A stretch of DNA of 64,000 bases from Guptibacillus hwajinpoensis (GTDB taxonomy: Bacteria; Bacillota; Bacilli; Bacillales; Guptibacillaceae), in NCBI RefSeq assembly GCF_001039475.1, contig NZ_LELK01000001.1, forward strand, positions 934,793-998,792, in the 5' to 3' direction. The notes under the pieces are model-generated. The model did no database searches. It saw only the letters and a list, made by a program, of their open reading frames with translations, and had not been told where the DNA came from. The position numbers and the translations under genes were made by a program. Positions 42,186 to 49,509 of this stretch are shown piece by piece (the first letter of the stretch is position 1; each line of letters opens with the position of its first letter).

Positions 42186-42252
42186 GTTAACACAATCATT
42201 CTATCACTTTTTGTGTTAACCGTAAAGTTGATATGTCCTCTATATGCGGACA
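42186..42252 (-). promoter_or_regulatory. tdh promoter with operator-like dyads
   Basis: On the minus strand TTTACG, 17-base spacer, TAGAAT. The perfect inverted repeat GTTAACACAA-N15-TTGTGTTAAC (42,186-42,220) covers the -10 and spacer. A second dyad TGTCC-N9-GGACA lies just upstream (42,234-42,252). The pair suggests repression of threonine catabolism by an unidentified regulator. Confidence 0.6.
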
Positions 42253-42296
42253 CTTATAGTTTTATAAATGGAAAATGGACAAAAATTCAATCGACC

Positions 42297-42332
42297 AAAA
42301 AAAGACCCTCCTGTGAAGGAAGGGTCTTGATT
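42297..42332 (-). terminator. Terminator after korB
   Basis: On the minus strand AAGACCCTTCC, short loop, GGAGGGTCTT, then TTTTTGG; six bases after the korB stop. Confidence 0.88.
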
Positions 42333-42337
42333 AGGAT

Positions 42338-43204
42338 TTACATAAACTCTGTCATTAATTCTTTGAATTTTTCTTCTGGTAGTGTCAAATTTTGTTTAGA
42401 TAGAGCTTCTCCGCTATATCCTTTTACCGATTCCTGATATGAAGGTCGTGTCGGATTATGATAAATTAAGCCCTTCACAAGTCCGTCATGCTCCATTAAC
42501 GTTTGCATGGCCATCATACGGTTCGTAGGATCATACCCTTCGATATCGCTTAAACTAACTAGATTCTGTTTAAACCAATCATATGTGTTCACCTTATTAA
42601 ATGTGACACAAGGGCTGAAAACATTAATTAACGAGAAGCCTTTATGCTCGATGCCTTGCTCAATAATCGCAACAAGATCCTTAAGATCTGTTGAGAAGCT
42701 CTGCGCCAAAAAGCCACATCCACTTGAAAGCGCAAGCTCCATTATTGATAAAGATGATTCGATTGAGCCAGAAGGTGTGCTCTTTGTTTTAAATCCTTCT
42801 GCACTCGTTGGAGAAGTTTGCCCTTTTGTAAGTCCATAAATTTGGTTATCCATTACAATGTAGGTTACGTCAATATTTCGTCTCATCGCATGAATCGTGT
42901 GTCCCATGCCGATTGCAAAACCGTCCCCATCTCCTCCAGAAGCGATAACAGTTAAGTCACGGTTAGCCATTTTCACACCTTGCGCAATTGGAAGGGAGCG
43001 ACCATGAATCCCATGAAATCCATACGCATTGATATAGCCGCTGATCCGTCCAGAACATCCGATTCCTGAAACAACTGCAAGATCATCTGGCTCTAGTCCA
43101 ACATTTGCAGCCGCGCGCTGAATAGCAGCTTGCACCGAGAAATCACCACAGCCTGGGCACCAGTTAGGTTTTACCTGATTTCGAAAATCTTTAAATGTGG
43201 CCAT
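42338..43204 (-). CDS. korB: 2-oxoacid:ferredoxin oxidoreductase, beta subunit
   Basis: 288 residues. TPP-binding motif GGDGDGFAIGMGHTIHAMRRNIDVTYIVMDNQIYGLTKGQTSPTS, and four cluster cysteines in NWCPGCGD, GIGCSGR and SPCVTF for one [4Fe-4S]. With the alpha subunit it oxidatively decarboxylates a 2-oxoacid (2-oxoglutarate is the usual assignment in Bacillus) and reduces ferredoxin. The start overlaps the alpha gene by 14 bases, giving coupled translation. Substrate cannot be told from sequence alone. Confidence 0.93.
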   Translation of the reverse strand: MATFKDFRNQVKPNWCPGCGDFSVQAAIQRAAANVGLEPDDLAVVSGIGCSGRISGYINAYGFHGIHGRSLPIAQGVKMANRDLTVIASGGDGDGFAIGMGHTIHAMRRNIDVTYIVMDNQIYGLTKGQTSPTSAEGFKTKSTPSGSIESSLSIMELALSSGCGFLAQSFSTDLKDLVAIIEQGIEHKGFSLINVFSPCVTFNKVNTYDWFKQNLVSLSDIEGYDPTNRMMAMQTLMEHDGLVKGLIYHNPTRPSYQESVKGYSGEALSKQNLTLPEEKFKELMTEFM

Positions 43205-44942
43205 TTACTAACATCTCCTTGCATTGTTGATGGATATCACCTGGCAAGAATGGATTACCGTCATATTTAAGAAGACTTTCAATCTTATCGCCGTGACCTG
43301 CATTCATTTTTACAAGACTAGCAAGTTGTCCTGTTGCATTATGTTCTACAACGACTACTTTCTTCGCACGATTAAGCATCGGTAACAACTCATCAGCTGG
43401 AAATGGATGAACCAATCGAATTTGTGCATGGTTTACTTTAAAGCCATCTTCTTCAAGCCTTGGGATCGCTTCTTCGATACTTCCTCTTGTTGAATTAAAT
43501 CCAATCAACAGCACATCTGACTCTTCATGTTGCTCTCTCTTGTAAATTGGGAACGGAAACGATAAATTGCTAATTTTCCTCAACCGCTTCTCCATTTGGT
43601 CTTTACGATTCTGTGGAACTTCAGAAGGTTTTCCTGTCTCATCGTGTTCAACTCCAGTTACATGAAAGATCCCATTCTTTGTACCTGGAATAACGCGGTT
43701 CGATACGCCATCATCCGTTACTTCAAACCGTTTGAAATAGGATTTGTCTTCTCGTTCAGGAAGCTCTTGATCATTCAGCTTCCCTCTTCTAATGTTTATT
43801 TTATGATAGTCAAGTGGTTCAACCGTTTGCTTACCGAGTGAAAGCTGTAGATCCGAAAGCAAGATAACAGGACATTGATATTCTTCTGCAAGATTGAAAG
43901 CTTCAATCGCATCATAGAACGCTTCTTCAACTGTGCTAGGAGCTATTACAATTTTAGGAATCTCCCCATGAGTTCCGTAAATCATGGCAAGTAAATCAGA
44001 CTGCTCCTGCTTCGTTGGAAGACCTGTACTCGGTCCACCCCGCTGTGTATCTACAATTACGAGCGGTGTTTCAGTAATGCCGGATAATCCGATTGCCTCC
44101 ATCATCAAAGAAAGTCCTGGACCTGCTGAAGCCGTTAGTGTTCTAACTCCCGCATAATTCGACCCAATCGCCATAGTTGCAGCAGCAATCTCATCCTCAG
44201 TCTGTATAACAGTACCACCAAACTCTGGGAGCTTCTTGATCAGGTACTCCATAATTTCTGAAGCAGGTGTAATGGGATAAGCTGCCATCAACCTTGCACC
44301 ACCCGCTAAGGCTCCTAGTGCTATCGCATCATTTCCAATCATGAACATACGATTCTTTCCATCGGCTTTTTTAAGAGATAGCGTTTGAACACCTTTTCCC
44401 GCAGATTGGATAAAAGCGTCCGCTCCACGCTGAATCGCCTCCATATTGTTCGTAACAACTTTTTCCCCTTTTCGACCAAATATCTCTTCTACCACAGCCT
44501 GATAAGTAGCAGTGTCGACTCCTAAAGCTGCACTTGTTGCACCAATAGCAACCATGTTTTTCATAAGTGATGTGCCAAGTTCCGTTGCGATCTCCGAAAA
44601 AGGAATGCTAACAAGCTCTGCCTTACAACCTTCTGGTTTAACAGGCTTGAACTTAGCGTCACCAATAATAATGCCTCCGCTATGCAGTTCATGAGCATTC
44701 ACATCAATTGTCTCCTGATCAAACGCGATCAGCATGTCAAGATCATCAGAAACAGAGCGTACTTCTTTCGTACTCACACGTATCTTATTATTCGTATGCC
44801 CGCCTTTAATACGGGACGAAAAATGCCTGTAACCATATAGATAGTATCCCAAACGATTTAACGCAATCGCGAATATTTCACCTGTACTCTCAATTCCCTC
44901 ACCCTGCTGTCCACCAACTTTCCATGAAAGTTGTTCGATCAT
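43191..44942 (-). CDS. korA: 2-oxoacid:ferredoxin oxidoreductase, alpha subunit (gamma-alpha fusion)
   Basis: 583 residues. The N-terminal gamma domain (VGGQQGEGIESTGEIFAIALNRLGYYLYGYRHFSSRIKGGHTNNKIRVS) is fused to the alpha TPP-fold domain, which shows GNDAIALGALAGGARLMAAYPITPASEIMEYL, DEIAAATMAIGSNYAGVRTLTASAGPGLSLMMEAIGLSG and TQRGGPSTGLPTKQEQ, a block highly conserved in these enzymes. A C-terminal domain II follows (LLIGFNSTRGSIEEAI). It forms an alpha/beta enzyme with korB. The operon lies between tdh and the dipeptidase gene. Confidence 0.94.
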   Translation of the reverse strand: MIEQLSWKVGGQQGEGIESTGEIFAIALNRLGYYLYGYRHFSSRIKGGHTNNKIRVSTKEVRSVSDDLDMLIAFDQETIDVNAHELHSGGIIIGDAKFKPVKPEGCKAELVSIPFSEIATELGTSLMKNMVAIGATSAALGVDTATYQAVVEEIFGRKGEKVVTNNMEAIQRGADAFIQSAGKGVQTLSLKKADGKNRMFMIGNDAIALGALAGGARLMAAYPITPASEIMEYLIKKLPEFGGTVIQTEDEIAAATMAIGSNYAGVRTLTASAGPGLSLMMEAIGLSGITETPLVIVDTQRGGPSTGLPTKQEQSDLLAMIYGTHGEIPKIVIAPSTVEEAFYDAIEAFNLAEEYQCPVILLSDLQLSLGKQTVEPLDYHKINIRRGKLNDQELPEREDKSYFKRFEVTDDGVSNRVIPGTKNGIFHVTGVEHDETGKPSEVPQNRKDQMEKRLRKISNLSFPFPIYKREQHEESDVLLIGFNSTRGSIEEAIPRLEEDGFKVNHAQIRLVHPFPADELLPMLNRAKKVVVVEHNATGQLASLVKMNAGHGDKIESLLKYDGNPFLPGDIHQQCKEMLVNGHI

Positions 44943-45054
44943 ATCGCCCCACCCTTTCTAATCTAGTACCTGAAACCGCTTGCTTATATTACTAGTTCGA
45001 AATAGGATTATGATTCCCTGCTCATTCATTCGACAAAACCTAAATTCTTACTTA

Positions 45055-45975
45055 TCAGGGCATTCGTGTAATGAGGTTTTTCCCTAAAAATCCATCGACT
45101 TGTTCTTTACTATAATACCGATTCAGCTCTTCAATGAGACGTGAATAATCCTCATAGCACTCTAGTCCTGCTGGCACCTCTTTAATTCCATCAAAATCGG
45201 ATCCCAGTCCGATATTTGATGTTCCACCAAGACTACATATATGCTCAATATGATGAATAATATCTGATACGCTTGCATTTCTATCATTTCGTAGAAATTT
45301 AGGCACAAACGTAACACCTATAAAAGAATCTTTTTCAATTAATGCTGTCAGCTGCTGATTATCTAGATTTCGTGGATGTGTGCAAATCGCTTTTGCATTT
45401 GAGTGAGAAGCAATAACATAGCGTCCCTGATCGATCACATCCCAAAATGCTCGAACAGATAAGTGTGACACATCTGTCCAGATTCGATGCTGATTATGTA
45501 AATCCACAATGCTTCTACCAAAGTCAGAAAGACCTGCTCCCCTGGACTCAAGAATGCCATCAGCTGTTGCATTGCCATAATTCCATGTAAGGCCGACTGA
45601 TCGAACACCAAGACGTAAGAGTGTTTTTAATCTTCCCGCTTCTTTTCCAATCGCATCGCAACCTTCTAGTGTTAGCATGGCACCTATCTTTCCATCGGGA
45701 ATATTCTCAGCATCTTCTTTCGAATAAACTGGTACAACATCGTCATAAGGTTTGATCACTTTTTCATGGAAAATATCGACCATCTCTAACGCACAGTCAA
45801 ATTTAGCTCCATCCGGTACGCTCTCAGGTACATAGATCGCAAACAGTTGAAGTTTAGCCCCCGCTTTTCTCATTTGATTAAGGTTCGTGTGAAGACCATC
45901 CCCGTTCTCAAATGAAAGAGAAGGGTCCAACCACATTTTACAAAGTACATCGCAGTGCGCGTCATGTATATTCAT
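45055..45975 (-). CDS. Membrane-dipeptidase family zinc peptidase
   Basis: 306 residues from the ATG at 45975 (MNIHDAHCDVLCKMW), which follows GGAGG; the frame's earlier start lacks a ribosome site. Family PF01244 (renal dipeptidase): metal ligands in DAHCD, the bridging Glu in MLTLEGCDAIG, His in WTDVSHLSVRAFWDV and SHSNAKAICTHPRN, and the Asp in NIGLGSDFDGIKEV. No signal peptide, so it acts in the cytoplasm on dipeptides, possibly including D-residues. It stands alone between korA and spoVS. Confidence 0.9.
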   Translation of the reverse strand: MNIHDAHCDVLCKMWLDPSLSFENGDGLHTNLNQMRKAGAKLQLFAIYVPESVPDGAKFDCALEMVDIFHEKVIKPYDDVVPVYSKEDAENIPDGKIGAMLTLEGCDAIGKEAGRLKTLLRLGVRSVGLTWNYGNATADGILESRGAGLSDFGRSIVDLHNQHRIWTDVSHLSVRAFWDVIDQGRYVIASHSNAKAICTHPRNLDNQQLTALIEKDSFIGVTFVPKFLRNDRNASVSDIIHHIEHICSLGGTSNIGLGSDFDGIKEVPAGLECYEDYSRLIEELNRYYSKEQVDGFLGKNLITRMP

Positions 45976-46037
45976 CGTGAGCCTCCTATGTTTGTCCAAT
46001 TCGTGTATAGCACATACCTATTAATCATATCAAAGTA

Positions 46038-46074
46038 TAAAAAACCTGTTTGTAAAAACAAACAGGTTTTCTTG
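46038..46074 (-). terminator. Terminator of spoVS
   Basis: AAAACCTGTTTGT and its complement around a four-base loop, followed on the minus strand by TTTTTTATAC; it starts 10 bases after the spoVS stop. Confidence 0.92.
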
Positions 46075-46084
46075 ACGGAACTAT

Positions 46085-46345
46085 TTAGCGAGGCTCTACA
46101 ATTAGCTTAATTGCGGTACGCTCTTCACCATCGATCAAAATATCGGTGAAAGCAGGGATACAAATGAGGTCAACGCCACTGGGTGCTACAAACCCTCTTG
46201 CGATGGCTACTGCTTTCACTGCCTGGTTCAATGCACCTGCTCCAATCGCTTGAATTTCAGCATTACCGCGTTCCCGAAGGACGCCAGCTAGTGCACCAGC
46301 TACAGAATTAGGATTGGATTTTGCTGAAACTTTTAATATATCCAT
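46085..46345 (-). CDS. spoVS: Stage V sporulation protein S
   Basis: 86 residues, exactly the family length, with the near-invariant MDILKVSAKSNPNSVAGALAGVLRERG, AEIQAIGAGALNQAVKAVAIARG and IPAFTDILIDGEERTAIKLIVEPR. It is an Alba-like protein that influences early and late sporulation and septation. It follows ymdB, as in B. subtilis. RBS GGAGGGG. Confidence 0.97.
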   Translation of the reverse strand: MDILKVSAKSNPNSVAGALAGVLRERGNAEIQAIGAGALNQAVKAVAIARGFVAPSGVDLICIPAFTDILIDGEERTAIKLIVEPR

Positions 46346-46453
46346 TTTTATAGCCCCTCCTTAATTTGATCATCCATTACCACTCTAGACTATATTCCTT
46401 GTAAGAAGCTTGTATTCCTGCTGTCTCCGTCAAAATTTCAAAACATTCAAAAC

Positions 46454-47248
46454 CTAATCATAGAATGGACGATCCTCATTGATCGCTATTCTTTCAATCT
46501 TAGTAGCCTTACCAGTTTTTGGATCTAATGTTAAAATGACCCCACTAAGTTGTTCCCGACCTTTTGTCACTTCAAACCTTACAGGCATCGTTGTCAGAAA
46601 TTTCTTAATAACTGCTTCGCGTTCCATTCCGAGAATACCATCATACGGGCCAGTCATGCCTACATCTGTTAAATAGCCTGTGCCCCCAGGTAAAATTCGT
46701 TCATCCGCTGTTTGAACATGAGTGTGTGTTCCTACAACCGCCGTTACTCTACCATCAAGGTACCACCCCATTGCCTGCTTCTCACTTGTTGTTTCAGCAT
46801 GGAAATCAACGAAGATAACCGGCGTCCGTTCTCTCATCTCTTCAATAAGCTCATCTGCCTTGGTGAAAGGATCATCAATTGCTGGAAGAAACGTTCTTCC
46901 TTGAAGGTTGATTACACCAACTTCGACTCCGTTTATATTCACAATCGTTGACCCATTCCCAGGAGTACCTGGAGGAAAATTCGCTGGTCTAACGAGCTTA
47001 GGAGCGCGATCGATAAATTCAAAGATTTCACGATTATCCCAAGTGTGATTTCCCATCGTAATCACTTGAGCACCAGCTTCTAGGAAGCCTCGATAAATTT
47101 TCTCAGTAATGCCACGCCCACTTGCCGCGTTCTCACCATTTACAATTGTAAATGTAGGCTTGTACTTTCTTTTTAAACGAGGTAGGTAAGTCGAAATCAT
47201 ATTACGTCCTGGGGAGCCTACAACATCTCCAATAAATAGTATTTTCAT
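46454..47248 (-). CDS. ymdB: YmdB phosphodiesterase (2',3'-cNMP)
   Basis: 264 residues, same as B. subtilis YmdB. The calcineurin-like metallophosphatase motifs are all present: FIGDVVGSPGR, NGENAASGRG, MGNHTWDN, FVDFHAETTSEKQAMGWYLDGRV and GTHTHVQTADERILPGGTGYLTDVG. YmdB hydrolyses 2',3'-cyclic nucleotides and shifts cells between motility and biofilm. Between it and rny lies a dispersed Bacillaceae repeat (47,370-47,504). Confidence 0.96.
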   Translation of the reverse strand: MKILFIGDVVGSPGRNMISTYLPRLKRKYKPTFTIVNGENAASGRGITEKIYRGFLEAGAQVITMGNHTWDNREIFEFIDRAPKLVRPANFPPGTPGNGSTIVNINGVEVGVINLQGRTFLPAIDDPFTKADELIEEMRERTPVIFVDFHAETTSEKQAMGWYLDGRVTAVVGTHTHVQTADERILPGGTGYLTDVGMTGPYDGILGMEREAVIKKFLTTMPVRFEVTKGREQLSGVILTLDPKTGKATKIERIAINEDRPFYD

Positions 47249-47369
47249 AATGATACTCCAATCTCTTATTTCGTTCTTTCAGTTTATCAAAAGAAAGCAT
47301 TGATATTAAGTAATAGATAAAGTTAAATTGCTGTTTTGGTAAACATTTGCTTTTGCTATAAGAGTAGTG

Positions 47370-47504
47370 GTTGATTTCCACTCCAGGATGCTCGCTTTCC
47401 GCGAGGCGGGCGGTGAGCCTCCTCGGAGCGCTTTAGGCGCCTCTGTGGGGTCTCACCTGTCCCGCTCATCCCGCAGGAGTCGAACACCTTCCGCTCCAAT
47501 CAAC
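47370..47504. repeat. Dispersed Bacillaceae GC-rich repeat element
   Basis: About 135 bases bounded by GTTGATT and AATCAAC. Inside are GGATGCTCGCTTTCCGCG, GCGGGCGGTGAGCCTCCTCG, GTGGGGTCTCACCTGTCCCGC and CCCGCAGGAGTCGAACACC, with several internal pairings (GGTGAG with CTCACC, GCGGGC with GTCCCGC). I recognise this as a repeat widespread between genes of Bacillaceae. It is much more GC-rich than its surroundings and carries no ORF. Confidence 0.8.
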
Positions 47505-47536
47505 TTTGAAGTGTGTCTCTTTTATATAAAAGCCAA

Positions 47537-47575
47537 TTAAATAAAGCGATGCACGCGGCATCGCTTTATTTTGCA
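47537..47575 (-). terminator. Terminator of rny
   Basis: AATAAAGCGATGC and its complement around a short loop, overlapping the rny stop codon; on the minus strand it is followed by TTTATTTAATT. Confidence 0.85.
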
Positions 47576-49131
47576 TACTCAACTGCCCTTGTTTCACGAA
47601 TTACCGTGACTTTAATGTGCCCAGGGTAGTCCAGTTCATTTTCAATTTTCTTTGTAATCTCACGTGCAAGACGGTAGGATGAAACGTCATCTACAAGGTC
47701 AGGCTTAACCATAATTCTGATTTCACGACCTGCTTGTATAGCAAATGACTTCTCAACGCCTTCAAACGACTCTGAAATCTCTTCCAGCTTCTCTAGACGG
47801 CGAATATACGTCTCAAGCGTCTCACGGCGTGCTCCCGGACGTGCAGCTGACAATGCATCGGCTGCTGCCACAAGAGTTGAAATAACAGATGTAGCTTCTG
47901 TATCACCATGGTGAGATGCGATTGCATTAATCACAACAGGGTGCTCTTTGTACTTCGTTGCTAGCTCTACTCCAATTTCAACGTGGCTTCCTTCCACTTC
48001 ATGGTCAATTGCTTTACCAAGATCATGTAGGAGACCCGCACGTCTAGCAAGCTGTACGTCTTCCCCAAGCTCTGCTGCCATTAATCCTGTTAAATAGGCA
48101 ACTTCCATGGAATGCTTCAGTACATTCTGTCCATAACTTGTACGGAATTTCAATCGTCCCAGAATCTTAATGAGATCCGGGTGGAGTCCGTGAACTCCAA
48201 TTTCAAATGTGGATTGCTCTCCAACTTCGCGGATGTATTCGTCTACTTCCCTGCGTGATTTCTCAACCATTTCTTCAATTCGAGCAGGGTGTATTCTTCC
48301 ATCTTGAACGAGTTTATCCAGGGCGTTACGAGCGATTTCTCTTCGTATCGGATCAAAACCGGACAGAATAACTGCCTCAGGTGTATCGTCGATAATTAAG
48401 TCAATCCCCGTCAGCGTTTCAAGAGTTCGAATGTTTCGACCTTCACGGCCAATAATTCGACCTTTCATCTCATCATTTGGCAGGTTAACAACGGAAACCG
48501 TCGTTTCTGCAACATGATCCGCAGCACAGCGCTGAATCGCAAGCGACAATACTTCTCTCGCTTTCTTATCAGCTTCTTCTTTCGCATGATTTTCACGCTC
48601 TTTCACCATCTGCGCTAATTCAAGCTCATGCTCGCTTTCACGGAAGATGATTTGCTTCGCTTCTTCCCTTGTAAGACCGGAAATCCGCTGAAGTTCTTGT
48701 TGCTGTTCTTGTAGCAACTCCTCCACTTTGCCTTCCATCTCTTCAATTTGTCGTTGTTTTTTGGTGAGAGAGTCCTCTCTTCTTTCGAGGGAATCCTCTT
48801 TTTTGTCAAGAGTCTCACTTTTGCGATCAAGGACCTCTTCTTTTTGTACCAAACGATTCTCTTGTTTTTGTAACTCATTTCTGCGTTCACGAATTTCACG
48901 CTCAGCTTCAACACGAAGATTATGATTCTCGTCCTTCGCTTCAAGCATAGCTTCCTTTTTCAAAGCTTCCGCGTCGTTTTTACCTTCTTTGATAATCCGT
49001 TGCGCTTCCATTTCTGCACTGGAGATTTTCGCTTCAGCAATCGTTTTGCGAACAAGAAATCCAACAACTGCTCCGACTACTGCAGAGACCAGCATAGTGG
49101 AGATGATGATCACTATATCCATCGAACTCAC
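47566..49131 (-). CDS. rny: Ribonuclease Y
   Basis: 521 residues (B. subtilis 520). An N-terminal transmembrane helix ([22 protein letters not shown]), a long coiled coil (residues ~30-195, heavily charged), a KH domain ([43 protein letters not shown]) and an HD domain ([26 protein letters not shown]). RNase Y starts bulk mRNA decay at the membrane and works with the Ric complex, whose RicA is encoded 9 kb away. It has its own consensus promoter, and pbpX, which separates recA and rny in B. subtilis, is absent. Confidence 0.97.
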   Translation of the reverse strand: MSSMDIVIIISTMLVSAVVGAVVGFLVRKTIAEAKISSAEMEAQRIIKEGKNDAEALKKEAMLEAKDENHNLRVEAEREIRERRNELQKQENRLVQKEEVLDRKSETLDKKEDSLERREDSLTKKQRQIEEMEGKVEELLQEQQQELQRISGLTREEAKQIIFRESEHELELAQMVKERENHAKEEADKKAREVLSLAIQRCAADHVAETTVSVVNLPNDEMKGRIIGREGRNIRTLETLTGIDLIIDDTPEAVILSGFDPIRREIARNALDKLVQDGRIHPARIEEMVEKSRREVDEYIREVGEQSTFEIGVHGLHPDLIKILGRLKFRTSYGQNVLKHSMEVAYLTGLMAAELGEDVQLARRAGLLHDLGKAIDHEVEGSHVEIGVELATKYKEHPVVINAIASHHGDTEATSVISTLVAAADALSAARPGARRETLETYIRRLEKLEEISESFEGVEKSFAIQAGREIRIMVKPDLVDDVSSYRLAREITKKIENELDYPGHIKVTVIRETRAVEYAK

Positions 49132-49265
49132 CTCCTCCTGCTATCAACTTGTTGGTTTACTGTCATGTTAGTTCTTTGTACCATTTGCAAGATTTCAATC
49201 CAGCACATGTCACTTGTTAAGAGTAAAGTATAATCTTACTAGAAAATTATAATTATACAATTAAT

Positions 49266-49294
49266 ATTGTATCTTTCAGCGTAAAGGTTGTCAA
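49266..49294 (-). promoter_or_regulatory. rny promoter
   Basis: On the minus strand TTGACA (perfect), 17-base spacer, TACAAT. It lies about 135 bases before the rny start, with no other gene between. The rest of the 49,132-49,470 gap holds an AT-rich leader and nothing else that I can identify. Confidence 0.85.
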
Positions 49295-49470
49295 GAGAGC
49301 ACATAGAGTCAAAATTGCTTCAGATTGCTCATTATTGCTCTTTTTTTCGCACCTAAGTTATCGATTATTCATTACTAATAACTGACATCTTACTGCCTGA
49401 TCATGGAAATGATAGGATTGGTTTACTTGATTACGAACGTGTTTTGCATAATAAAATCTATGTAATGAGA

Positions 49471-49497
49471 GAAAAAGCCGGTCTAAATGACCGACTA
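49471..49497 (-). terminator. Terminator of recA
   Basis: On the minus strand GTCGGTC, four-base loop, GACCGGC, then TTTTTC; 13 bases after the recA stop. Confidence 0.88.
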
Positions 49498-49509
49498 TCT
49501 CTGCATATC

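Noticed and set aside
48615-48944. Minus-strand 109-residue lysine-rich ORF
   Set aside because: Alternative frame of the RNase Y coiled coil; composition follows from the charged repeat codons.
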